Source: Phenylobacterium parvum
GTDB lineage: Bacteria; Pseudomonadota; Alphaproteobacteria; Caulobacterales; Caulobacteraceae
Length of the DNA stretch: 64,000 nt
Assembly (NCBI RefSeq): GCF_003150835.1
Contig: NZ_CP029479.1
Location: forward strand, 372,001-436,000
Direction: 5' to 3'
The notes under the pieces are model-generated. The model made no database searches. It was not told the origin of the DNA and worked only from the letters and a program-made list of their open reading frames with translations. Both the position numbers and the translations under genes were made by a program. Position 1 is the stretch's first letter. Every line of letters begins with the position of its first letter. Of this stretch, positions 56,969 to 64,000 are shown one piece after another.

Positions 56969-59421
56969 GGCAGGGCCTCGGCGATGAGCTCGCTTTCGGC
57001 CTCGGCCAGGATGGCGTCGCCCGCCTGGCCCGGCGAGCGCTCCTTGCCGATCTCCATCAGCATGGGCACGGCGAAGGGCGACAGGCGGTCCAGGGCCACA
57101 TGGCGAATCCGTCCGGCCACCCGCGCCAGGAGGTCCCCCAGCCGGGCGGCGTCGATCATGCCGGCGGCGGCTTCCTCCCGGGCGCAGCGCAGGAGCAGGT
57201 GGTCCGGCTGGTGGCGTCGCAGGACGTCGTAGATCAGGTCGGTGGAGAAGGTGACCTGCCGTCCGGTCTTCCGGGGCTCGCCCGGGAACCGCCGCTCGAT
57301 CAGGCCGGCGATGATGGCGCAGCCCTTGAAGGCCCGCTTCATCATGAAGCTCTCGGCCAGCCAGTCCTCAAGGTCGTCGCCCAGCATGTCCTGGGCGAAC
57401 AGGTTGTCCATGTCGAGGCCGTCCAGGGGCTTCAGCGACCAGACGGCAAGGGCGTAGTCATTGCAGACAAAGCCCAGGGGCTGTGCCCCCGCCCGCTCCA
57501 GGCGACGGGTCAGCAGCATGGCCAGGGTGGTGTGGGCCAGTCGCCCCTCGAAGGGATAGGCCACCAGGAAGTGCCGGCGGCCCCGGGGAAAGGTCTCCAC
57601 CAGCATCTCGTCCTCGGCGACGATCCGCGAGCGGCGGCGCTGGAGGTCGAGCCATTCGCGCACGTCCGGCGGCAGCCGGGCCCAGGCCGTCTCGTCGGAC
57701 ATCATCCGGCGGACCCGGGCGGCGAGGTAGCTGGACAGGGCGAACTTCGAGCCGCCCCATGAGGGCATGTTCGGATCCTCCGACCGCGCCGGCCGGACCA
57801 GGACGTCCATGCCGGTGATGGCCGCCAGGCTCCATACCTGCCCGGCGAAGACGAAGGTGTCGCCCGGGTCGAGCATCTCGAAATAGCCTTCCTCGATCTC
57901 CCCGATCTTGCGCCCGCCCACCAGCCGGGCGCCCTGGACCACACGCACCGAAAGGACGTCCGGCGACAGGATGGCCCCCAGGTTCAGCCGGTGCCGCCGG
58001 GCGGTCTCGGCGTTGCGCACCCGCCAGAGGCCGTCGGGTCCCTGCACCATCCGACGGAACCGGTCGTAGGACGACAGGGCGTAGCCGCCGGTCGCAGTCA
58101 GGTCGAGGGTGCGCGCGAAGTCCTCCGGCGACAGGTCGCGGTAGGGGCCGGCCCGCCGGACCTCGTCGAACAGGTCCGCCTCCGGGACCGGCTCGGCGCA
58201 GGCGCAACCCAACAGGTGCTGGGCCAGGACGTCGAGGGCGCCGGTGCGGGCCGGATCGCCGTCCAGCCGGTTCTCGGCGATGGCCTCCCGGGCGGCCTGG
58301 CACTCCAGGGTCTCGAACCGGTTGGCGGGCACGAAGAGGGCGCGGCTGGGCTCATCCAGGCGGTGGTTGGCCCGGCCGATCCTCTGCACCATCCGGCTGG
58401 CGCCCTTGGGCGAGGCCAGCTGGATCACCAGGTCCACGTCGCCCCAGTCTATGCCAAGGTCCAGGGTCGAGGTGCAGACCACCGCCTTCAGCTCGCCCCG
58501 GGCCATGGCGGCCTCGACCTTGCGCCTCTGCTCGGCGGCCAGGCTGCCGTGGTGCAGGGCGATGGGCAGGTTGTCCTCGTTCAGCTTCCAGAGCTCCTGG
58601 AAGGCGAATTCGGCCTGGAAACGGGTGTTGACGAAGACCAGGGCCGTCCGGGCCTCGCGGATAGCCTGGTAGACCTCGGCCATCGCGTGCTGGGCGGTGT
58701 GGCCCGCCCAGGGCGTCCGGCCCCCGGACAGGAGCAGATCCACCTGCGGGGCCGCGCCCGCTGGCCCGCGCACCAGGTCCACGGGGCGGTCGCCGTGCCC
58801 CAGCCAGCGCCGGATGACGTCCGGGTCGTCCACCGTGGCCGACAGGCCCACCCGCCGCGCCCGGGGCGCCAGGGCCGACAGCCGGGCCAGGCCCAGGGCC
58901 AGGAGGTCTCCCCGCTTGGAGGCGTGCAGGGCGTGGATCTCGTCGACGATGACGCAGGCCAGGTCCTCGAAATAGAGGCGCGAGCCTTCCCAGGCGCAGA
59001 ACAGGGCCAGCTGCTCGGGCGTGGTGAGCAGGATGTCGGGGGGCCGCACCTTCTGCCTCTGGCGCCGGGCGATCCCGGTGTCGCCGGTCCGGCTCTCGGC
59101 GATGACGTCCAGCCCCATCTCGCGGATCGGCCGGGCGAGGTTGCGCTCGACGTCCACAGCCAGGGCCTTGAGCGGCGAGATGTAGAGGGTGTGGACCCCG
59201 CGCCGCGCCTCCCGCGGCCGCCCGGCCAGCTCCACCAGGGTGGGAAGGAAGCCGGCCAGGGTCTTTCCGCCCCCTGTCGGGGCGATCAGCAGGGCGTCAC
59301 GGCCCGCCTGCGCCTGGGCGACCATCTCCAGCTGGTGGGCGCGCGGCGACCAGCCCTGGGCCGCGAACCAGTCGGCGAAACGGGAGGGCAGGCGAGGGGA
59401 ATCCGCGGCGGCGTCGGCCAT
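56965..59421 (-). CDS. Ligase-associated DNA damage response DEXH-box helicase (Lhr-like)
   Basis: An 818-residue superfamily 2 helicase of Lhr type. Walker A APTGGGKTLAGF (residues ~46-57), Ia SPLKALAVD, motif II VDEIHAL, motif III LSATVDD, motif IV/V in STLDLGIDWGDVD and motif VI QRIGRANHRLD are present; the C-terminal half is the winged-helix and DUF4135-like extension of this group. It is the motor of the ligase-associated repair set. ATG 59421 lies at the edge of the low-GC island; the usual upstream exonuclease and ligase genes are missing. Confidence 0.9.
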   Translation of the reverse strand: MADAAADSPRLPSRFADWFAAQGWSPRAHQLEMVAQAQAGRDALLIAPTGGGKTLAGFLPTLVELAGRPREARRGVHTLYISPLKALAVDVERNLARPIREMGLDVIAESRTGDTGIARRQRQKVRPPDILLTTPEQLALFCAWEGSRLYFEDLACVIVDEIHALHASKRGDLLALGLARLSALAPRARRVGLSATVDDPDVIRRWLGHGDRPVDLVRGPAGAAPQVDLLLSGGRTPWAGHTAQHAMAEVYQAIREARTALVFVNTRFQAEFAFQELWKLNEDNLPIALHHGSLAAEQRRKVEAAMARGELKAVVCTSTLDLGIDWGDVDLVIQLASPKGASRMVQRIGRANHRLDEPSRALFVPANRFETLECQAAREAIAENRLDGDPARTGALDVLAQHLLGCACAEPVPEADLFDEVRRAGPYRDLSPEDFARTLDLTATGGYALSSYDRFRRMVQGPDGLWRVRNAETARRHRLNLGAILSPDVLSVRVVQGARLVGGRKIGEIEEGYFEMLDPGDTFVFAGQVWSLAAITGMDVLVRPARSEDPNMPSWGGSKFALSSYLAARVRRMMSDETAWARLPPDVREWLDLQRRRSRIVAEDEMLVETFPRGRRHFLVAYPFEGRLAHTTLAMLLTRRLERAGAQPLGFVCNDYALAVWSLKPLDGLDMDNLFAQDMLGDDLEDWLAESFMMKRAFKGCAIIAGLIERRFPGEPRKTGRQVTFSTDLIYDVLRRHQPDHLLLRCAREEAAAGMIDAARLGDLLARVAGRIRHVALDRLSPFAVPMLMEIGKERSPGQAGDAILAEAESELIAEALP

Positions 59422-59515
59422 GCCGCGGTTCTAGCATGTTCCCCTTCCGTTTCGAGGGGCAAATACTGTCCTAGACAGGACACCCTAACCGGCGGACTAG
59501 GACAAAAGTGGAATT

Positions 59516-59540
59516 TGACTCACTCGCATAAGTCGAGTCA
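59516..59540 (+). promoter_or_regulatory. Dyad with two GANTC sites before winged-helix gene
   Basis: TGACTC (59516-59521) and GAGTCA (59535-59540) are inverted repeats that each contain a GANTC methylation site; an inner ACTCG/CGAGT pair (59522-59526, 59534-59538) adds symmetry. It precedes the start at 59569 by about 30 bases. Candidate operator or methylation-sensitive promoter. Confidence 0.4.
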
Positions 59541-59568
59541 GGATGGTCTCATAGGCTAGGAGGAAGCA

Positions 59569-59835
59569 ATGGCCGACGAGAACGATATCGCGCGTGGTAT
59601 TGAGCAGATAGCGATAGCCAATGGCGGCCTCTGCACATATAAGCGGGCGTACAAAGAGATACCGAATTACGTGAATCTCAACGCGACGAACACTGCAGCA
59701 TCAGCGACGCGCCCAGGTGAACAGATGTGGCATCAGCTCGTTCGCAACATCAAATCCCACGATACGACGCCCGGAAACTTCATCTACGCAGGGCGGCTTG
59801 TACACATCCCTAAAGTAGGCTTCCGTATTCCATGA
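59569..59835 (+). CDS. Small predicted winged-helix protein
   Basis: An 88-residue protein, not assigned to a family. An N-terminal helical hairpin (DIARGIEQIAIANGGLCTY) is followed by WHQLVRNIKSHD and a strand-turn-strand FIYAGRLVHIPKVGFRIP, which resembles the winged-helix ends of restriction-enzyme or Mrr-type proteins. It could be a DNA-binding accessory, regulator or partner of the methyltransferase encoded convergently four bases away. AGGAGG (59558-59563) is a strong ribosome-binding site. Its composition is unlike the genome around it. Confidence 0.55.
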   Translation: MADENDIARGIEQIAIANGGLCTYKRAYKEIPNYVNLNATNTAASATRPGEQMWHQLVRNIKSHDTTPGNFIYAGRLVHIPKVGFRIP

Positions 59836-59839
59836 CACA

Positions 59840-60445
59840 CTAACTGAACCGGTGCTTGTAGCCGGGTTTGAACCACTTCAGTTCCGTCCCGCTGGGTGCA
59901 TCCTTGTCCCAGACGAACCAAGCGTATGCAGTGGTCCCGCTTCCTGCCTGGACAGCGCCTACCGGATAGAACGTGATCCGTTCCGAGAACACCCACACGC
60001 GACTCGGCGGCGTCTCCGAGAAGATGGTATTGGCGCGATTACTGCCTTCAAGGAAGGCTAACCGCAGCAAGAGCGCGAACTTGCGACGCGCCAGTCGAAC
60101 ACCGCTGCGCACGAATGCCTCGGCGGCATTGTAAGGCGGATTGGTTACGATGTTATCGGCGCACCAATCGGCTTTGATGAAATCTACGCCAGCCTCGCCA
60201 TAGCCACGGTCATACAGATCGGAGCTATGAACCGAGCGCGCTGTCGTCTCCAGAACCTTCGACATTGCCCCGTTGCCGCAGGCGCTCTCCCAGATATCGC
60301 CGTCAAAACGCTCATTGTCGATCAAGGCGTGCGTAGCCCACGCTGGCGTTGGGAAAAAGTCAGGTCCGTCCAGATCGGCAAACCGCTTCATGGTCGGCTT
60401 GAATCCGCCGTTCAGGTTGTAAGTGGCGTCCGTCACGGCGAGCAT
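59840..60445 (-). CDS. Phage-type class I SAM-dependent DNA methyltransferase
   Basis: A ~201-residue methyltransferase, smaller than typical restriction-system enzymes. SAM-binding motif I is WESACGNGAMSKVL (~50-63), the acidic motif II region SSDLYDRGYG follows, and the catalytic NPPY (IVTNPPYNAAEAF, ~100-112) is the amino-methyltransferase type (N6-adenine or N4-cytosine). The N-terminal FFPTPAWATHAL and the LEGSNRANTIF segments match orphan phage methyltransferases as I recall them. No separate target-recognition domain is evident. ATG 60445 is used; TTG 60451 and GTG 60436 (better ribosome-binding distance) are alternatives. No nuclease is next to it, so it may be solitary. Confidence 0.75.
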   Translation of the reverse strand: MLAVTDATYNLNGGFKPTMKRFADLDGPDFFPTPAWATHALIDNERFDGDIWESACGNGAMSKVLETTARSVHSSDLYDRGYGEAGVDFIKADWCADNIVTNPPYNAAEAFVRSGVRLARRKFALLLRLAFLEGSNRANTIFSETPPSRVWVFSERITFYPVGAVQAGSGTTAYAWFVWDKDAPSGTELKWFKPGYKHRFS

Positions 60446-60471
60446 CCTCAATCAAGTGGAAAAGGATAACA

Positions 60472-60497
60472 GAATCATAAACTTATAAAATGGTTAA
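60472..60497 (-). promoter_or_regulatory. Putative methyltransferase promoter with CtrA half-site and GANTC
   Basis: On the minus strand TTAACCAT (60490-60497) matches the reported CtrA half-site, and GATTC (60472-60476) is a GANTC methylation site. They lie 27-52 bases upstream of the methyltransferase start in an A/T-rich stretch. Pattern match only. Confidence 0.35.
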
Positions 60498-60569
60498 TAG
60501 GGAGCTATCATTGACCCACCCTCTGGCGAACCTAGCGCGTTAGCCCGGAAAGTAGGGCAATGCCGCCCC

Positions 60570-61502
60570 TCAGGCGTCCGCCAGGTTCTCGATCCGGGTC
60601 GCCCAGTAGTCGGCGTCATAGTCCGGGTCGCCGGTCAGGTAGCGCCAGAACCGGACCCGGTTCAGCAGCTCCAGCCGGCCCGTATCGTTCTCGTACCAGG
60701 GCTCCTGGGTCATGAGGATCTGCTCGACCGAGGGCGGCAGGGGGCCCTTGAGGTAGAAGATCGGGCGCTGGGCGTCCTGGGGCTTCAGGGTCGAGACGTC
60801 GAACTGGCGGACCTGGGAGCGCGAGGGATTGATGCGCACCTTGAACATGGTCCGGGTGCGGTCCGAGACGTTCACTCCGCCGCCATGCCAGATGCCCGAA
60901 TGCAGGAAGAGCAGGGTCCCCCCCTCGCAGACCATGTGCTGCTGGCCGCGGATGTTCTGGTAGCGGGCGATGGCCGCTTCGCTGACCTTGCGCAGGTGGC
61001 TGCCGGGCAGGAAGCGCGTGCCGCCCATCTCCCGGGTCACGGCGTGCGGGTAGTACATGATCTGGATGTCGAAGGCCCGCCGGGGGTCGATGGTGGAGTC
61101 CTGGTGGTAGTGCTGGGACACGTTCTCGCCGCCGCTGGCCTCGTGGTAGGCGGGCGGGAAGGTCACGTGCAGGAAGTGGTGGTCGAAGACCGGGTCCTCG
61201 CCCACCAGGCTTCGGATGGCGCCGGCCACCCGGGGCAGGTCGAGGAGGCGCTTCAGGGCCGAGCCGTCGGGATAGGCCTGCGCCAGGGGCACGCCCGCCG
61301 GGGTCTGCGGCACGCCGGCCCGCGCCAGCATCTCGCCGTAGGTGCGCCTCATCTTCTGGCCGGGGCGGGGCGGATCGATGTCGCCCATCTCCTCCAGGAA
61401 CTGGCGGTTGATCTCTTCCGGCACGACGCCGTCGAAGCGAAGGAACCCGCGGGCGGCGAAGCTGGCCATGGCCTCGGCGGGCAGCAGGGGCAGGTTGTTC
61501 AT
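60570..61502 (-). CDS. Phytanoyl-CoA dioxygenase-family Fe(II)/2-oxoglutarate enzyme
   Basis: A 310-residue PhyH-type dioxygenase. The iron ligands are His133-x-Asp135 (HYHQD) and a distal His206 (HSGIWHGGG), and Arg217 or Arg223 (SDRTRTMFKVR) can bind 2-oxoglutarate. It hydroxylates a still unknown small molecule or acyl-CoA. ATG 61502 overlaps the upstream stop (ATGA), so it is coupled to the small gene before it. The long open frame upstream of that start is a shadow of the neighbour. Confidence 0.87.
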   Translation of the reverse strand: MNNLPLLPAEAMASFAARGFLRFDGVVPEEINRQFLEEMGDIDPPRPGQKMRRTYGEMLARAGVPQTPAGVPLAQAYPDGSALKRLLDLPRVAGAIRSLVGEDPVFDHHFLHVTFPPAYHEASGGENVSQHYHQDSTIDPRRAFDIQIMYYPHAVTREMGGTRFLPGSHLRKVSEAAIARYQNIRGQQHMVCEGGTLLFLHSGIWHGGGVNVSDRTRTMFKVRINPSRSQVRQFDVSTLKPQDAQRPIFYLKGPLPPSVEQILMTQEPWYENDTGRLELLNRVRFWRYLTGDPDYDADYWATRIENLADA

Positions 61503-61774
61503 GCGCCGGTCTCCACGATCTGTTCGAACAGGAACTCGTACTTGAGGTAGGCGAGGTCGAACTCCTCGCCCTTGGCGTGGGGCAGCAGGGGCGAGACCTG
61601 GATCAGCCGCCAGCCATCGCGCAGGGCGTGCAGGCCGGTCGGATAGGGCGGGGCGTCCTCGTCGCCGGCCATGCGGCGGGTCTCTCCCGTCCCGTCCCAC
61701 AGGGACCAGCCGACCACGACCGAATCCAGGGCCGAATTGGCCAGGTAAAGCGCCAGCACCTTCTGTCGCAGCAT
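61499..61774 (-). CDS. Small hypothetical protein coupled to the dioxygenase gene
   Basis: A 91-residue soluble protein of unknown family: VVVGWSLWDGTGETR, a GLHALRDGWRLIQVSPLLP core with a likely strand pair, then a helix ending YEFLFEQIVETG. No cysteines, membrane helix or catalytic motif stand out. It overlaps the dioxygenase start by four bases and may be a partner or small regulator of that enzyme. ATG 61774 has GGGAGGACGC upstream. Confidence 0.6.
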   Translation of the reverse strand: MLRQKVLALYLANSALDSVVVGWSLWDGTGETRRMAGDEDAPPYPTGLHALRDGWRLIQVSPLLPHAKGEEFDLAYLKYEFLFEQIVETGA

Positions 61775-61828
61775 GCGTCCTCCCGCGTGGCGGCCAGCAT
61801 GGTCAGGCCCGCGGCGCGAGTCCAGCCT

Positions 61829-64000
61829 TCAGCCCTCGCCGAGGAAGTCGCGGGTGGCCTCCAGGGCCTCCACCAGGGTGACGCGCTGCAGGACCACGCC
61901 CTCCGGCAGGGCGCCGAACAATCGGGTGGGGGTGGCGGAGTCCAGCATGACGAAGACCCCGCGATCGTCGGCCCGGCGGATCAGGCGGCCGAAGGCCTGG
62001 GCGATCCGGCCCCGGGCGATGGCGTCGTCCCAGCCGCTCCCGAAGCGGGCCCGGCGCGCCTTGTGCAGCAGGTCCGGCCGCGGCCAGGGCGCGCGGTCGA
62101 AGACCAGCAGGCGCAGGCTGCGGCCGGGCACGTCCACCCCGTCGCGCACCGCGTCCGTGCCGAGGAGGCAGGAATCGAGCTCGGCCCTGAAGATGTCCAC
62201 CAGGGCGCCGACCTCCAGGGGGTCGACGTGCTGGGCGTAGAGGGACAGGCCCCGGTCACCCAGGGCGGCGGCGATCTGCTCATGGACGGCGCGGAGCCGG
62301 CGGATCGCGGTGAACAGGCCCAGCCCGCCGCCGCCCGCCGCCAGGAACAGCTCCCGCAGGGCGGCCCCGACCTGGCGGGCGTCGTTCTTGTTCACGTCCG
62401 TGACCACGAAGGCCCGGGCGCAGGCGGCGTAGTCGAAGGGTGAGGCGAGGCGCAGGTGGGCCGGCGGCGAGGCCAGCCGGCGGCCGCCCGATCTCAGCTC
62501 GGCCAGGTCGAAGGGATCCTCTGCGGCGCTGTCCGTCAGGGTGGCGGAGGTCACGAGCACCCCGTGCGCCGGCTCCAGCACGGTGCGGACCAGGGGCTCG
62601 GTGGGATCCACCCAGTGACGGCGGAAGGCGGCGTCGGCCAGCCGGCCGTTGATCACCACCCCCTCGAACCAGTCGACGAAGTCCGGATCCTCGCCCGCCA
62701 CCTCGGCGTCCAGGGTGGACAGCATGCCGCGCCAGGCGGGCAGGGTCATTCGCGCCCGGCGGTCCAGGCCCCGCAGCACGCCCTCGATCCGGCCCCGTTC
62801 GGCGCCGGTAAGGGTCTCGGCGCCCTGGTCCAGCAGGTCCTCCAGCGTCCGCGTCAGGGCCAGCAGGGGGGCCTCGATGTCCGCCAGGGCCGAGGCGACC
62901 GCCCGTGCGGCGGCGATGGCCTCCGGAAGGGCCGGGCGAGCGGCGCAGGCGGGCGCCAGGTCGGTGGGCTCGGCGCGGGCCCGAAGCTGGACCGCCATGG
63001 CCGCCAGGAAGGCCTCGACGGGTCCCTGCGGCGCCTCGGGGTCTCCCGAGGACAGCCGGCCGCTCCAGCCTTCGGACGGCAGGCGGCCTGCGGCGTGGAC
63101 CACGTCGTTCAGCGCCTGCCGGGCGGGACCGTCGGCGCCCACCAGGTCGGCCAGCCGCGCTTCCAGCCCGCGGCCCCGGCGGCCGCGCCGCTCGGAGCCC
63201 CGGATCCAGCGCCTCAGCTCGACCGTCTCCTGGCCCGACAGGGCCGTGGAGAAGGCCGCGTCGGCGGCGTCGAACAGGTGATGGCCCTCGTCGAACACCA
63301 CCCGGCGAAGGCGGGTGGTCTCCGGATCGTCGGGCGCGCCGCGACCCGCCCGCGCGCCGTCGAAGGCCGCCTGGGACATGACCAGGGCGTGGTTGGCGAT
63401 GACGATGTCAGCCCGGCGTGAGGCGCGGATGGCCTTCTCGACGAAACAGGTCCGGTAGTGCGCACAGCCGGCGTGGATGCACTCTCCCCGCCGGTCGACC
63501 AGGTTGCCCGCCGCCGCCTGCCCGGCGGGCGGGACGGCGAACAGGCCCGGCAGCCAGGCGGGGAAGTCGCCTCCGGTCATGTCCCCGTCCCGGCTGGTGC
63601 GGATCCAGCGCGCGGTGAGCCCCAGGCCGATCAGGTCCGCCGCGCCCAGCTGGGCGGTGTTCACCAGGTCCTGGAAGTTCAGGAGGCAGAGATAGTTCTC
63701 GCGGCCCTTGCGCACGACGGCCCGGCGCGCCCGCTCGGCCGGGTCGGGAAAGAGGACGGCGCTCTCGCGTTCGATCTGCCGCTGCAGGGCCCGGGTGTAG
63801 GTGGAGATCCACACCGAGGGGCCGTTCGCCTCGGCCCAGAGGGAGGCGGGGGCGAGGTAGCCCAGGGTCTTGCCGATCCCGGTTCCCGCCTCGGCGAGCA
63901 GCATGTTGGGTTCGTTCTCGCGGTCGCGCGGCCGAAAGACGAAGGCGGCCTCGCGGGCGTACTCGGCCTGGGCCGTACGGGCCTCGTCGAGGCCGGCTCG
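61829..64000 (-). CDS. DinG/YoaA-type ATP-dependent DNA helicase, N-terminal end off-window
   Basis: About 723 residues are visible; the frame continues past base 64000, so the true start is outside. Walker A is AEAGTGIGKTLGYL, the DEAH-type box is DEGHHLFDAAD, and the iron-sulfur cysteines lie in NYLCLLNFQDL and CIHAGCAHYRTCF. The C-terminal RecA domain contains ARFGSGWDDAIARGRIAQAF and ends with GRLIRRADDRGVF. This is an XPD/Rad3-like superfamily 2 helicase that unwinds damaged or RNA-containing DNA structures. The internal ATG at 63904 is inside the helicase core and is not the start. Confidence 0.92.
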   Translation of the reverse strand, partial: RAGLDEARTAQAEYAREAAFVFRPRDRENEPNMLLAEAGTGIGKTLGYLAPASLWAEANGPSVWISTYTRALQRQIERESAVLFPDPAERARRAVVRKGRENYLCLLNFQDLVNTAQLGAADLIGLGLTARWIRTSRDGDMTGGDFPAWLPGLFAVPPAGQAAAGNLVDRRGECIHAGCAHYRTCFVEKAIRASRRADIVIANHALVMSQAAFDGARAGRGAPDDPETTRLRRVVFDEGHHLFDAADAAFSTALSGQETVELRRWIRGSERRGRRGRGLEARLADLVGADGPARQALNDVVHAAGRLPSEGWSGRLSSGDPEAPQGPVEAFLAAMAVQLRARAEPTDLAPACAARPALPEAIAAARAVASALADIEAPLLALTRTLEDLLDQGAETLTGAERGRIEGVLRGLDRRARMTLPAWRGMLSTLDAEVAGEDPDFVDWFEGVVINGRLADAAFRRHWVDPTEPLVRTVLEPAHGVLVTSATLTDSAAEDPFDLAELRSGGRRLASPPAHLRLASPFDYAACARAFVVTDVNKNDARQVGAALRELFLAAGGGGLGLFTAIRRLRAVHEQIAAALGDRGLSLYAQHVDPLEVGALVDIFRAELDSCLLGTDAVRDGVDVPGRSLRLLVFDRAPWPRPDLLHKARRARFGSGWDDAIARGRIAQAFGRLIRRADDRGVFVMLDSATPTRLFGALPEGVVLQRVTLVEALEATRDFLGEG

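Larger units (their letters stand above)
59440..60560. other. Low-GC island between repair and dioxygenase genes
   Basis: This ~1.1 kb stretch is visibly richer in A/T than both flanks and uses A/T-ending codons (for example GAT, AAT, ATA) that are rare in neighbours. It holds two unrelated-looking genes and inverted repeats: CTGTC-CTA-GACAG (59466-59478), GTCCTAG/CTAGGAC (59468-59474 and 59497-59503), and TGACTC/GAGTCA (59516-59521 and 59535-59540). No flanking direct repeat or integrase was found. Probable horizontal acquisition, phage-derived. Confidence 0.65.

Noticed and set aside
59840-60445. Assigning the island methyltransferase as CcrM
   Set aside because: It is much shorter than CcrM and its NPPY and surrounding motifs fit phage orphan enzymes; the target motif cannot be told from sequence.
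59430-60570. Attachment-site direct repeats bounding the low-GC island
   Set aside because: I compared both edges by eye and found no convincing direct repeat or tRNA end, and no integrase is present.
63904-63904. ATG at 63904 as start of the DinG-type helicase
   Set aside because: It lies right at the Walker A motif, and the open frame continues to the end of the window with plausible sequence, so the true start is outside.
1-64000. CRISPR arrays, rRNA operons, transposases or integrases
   Set aside because: No regularly spaced repeats, rRNA sequence or recombinase genes were recognised anywhere in the window.

Overview
The window is chromosomal DNA of a high-GC alphaproteobacterium, most likely of the family Caulobacteraceae (Phenylobacterium or a close relative). 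The main reasons are a polar-organelle gene podJ with a cell-cycle style promoter (DnaA box, CtrA-like site, GANTC sites), several TonB-dependent receptors, a phytase/receptor pair, many acyl-CoA dehydrogenases, and frequent ATGA/GTGA gene overlaps. The genus is an inference. Coding density is very high: no gene-free stretch exceeds about 300 bases, and the longest (11900-12167, 32525-32764) hold only promoter or hairpin-like sequence. No CRISPR array, rRNA or insertion sequence was seen.

Region by region. 1-5300: end of a thiolase, a secreted PHP-domain hydrolase, a receiver-domain protein with a small helical partner, class III alcohol dehydrogenase and nitronate monooxygenase. 5320-11900: an unknown protein divergent from a WYL regulator, a two-subunit molybdenum hydroxylase, a serine hydrolase overlapping an aldo/keto reductase, and a 52-residue unknown protein. 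12168-16854: a three-gene operon for a 2-oxoacid:ferredoxin oxidoreductase with its own flavin/iron-sulfur NADPH module. 16883-19606: a metallo-beta-lactamase-fold hydrolase and two sugar genes (PseI-like synthase and SpsF-like cytidylyltransferase). 19736-30790: a tight run of nine plus-strand genes (DUF969, DUF979, DUF2891, TPR-sulfotransferase, TonB receptor, Sua5, GlcD-type oxidase, YaaA, 3-hydroxybutyrate dehydrogenase).

30796-32591: a PadR/DUF1700/DUF2807 operon with a conspicuous operator and a one-base frameshift in padR. 32765-37262: an SDR enzyme, metZ divergent from dcd, an unknown glycosyltransferase-like protein, tRNA-Gly(CCC) and a small membrane protein. 37277-43143: a phytate-use pair (beta-propeller phytase plus TonB receptor), a thioesterase, a single-domain response regulator and an SGNH hydrolase. 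43209-49431: five tandem acyl-CoA dehydrogenases ending at a good intrinsic terminator. 49587-56246: MprF-like transferase, podJ, and a TauE/TIGR02186/DUF3429 run whose first gene seems to start at CTG. 56243-59421: two genes of the ligase-associated DNA repair set. 59440-60560: a small AT-richer island with a predicted winged-helix protein and a phage-type DNA methyltransferase. 60570-64000: phytanoyl-CoA dioxygenase-like enzyme, a small coupled unknown, and a DinG-type helicase running off the window.

The most unusual items are the methyltransferase island with its GANTC/CtrA-like promoter sequences, the five-gene dehydrogenase array in which one member seems to lack the catalytic glutamate, the padR frameshift downstream of a near-perfect 29-base palindrome, and the conserved podJ control region.
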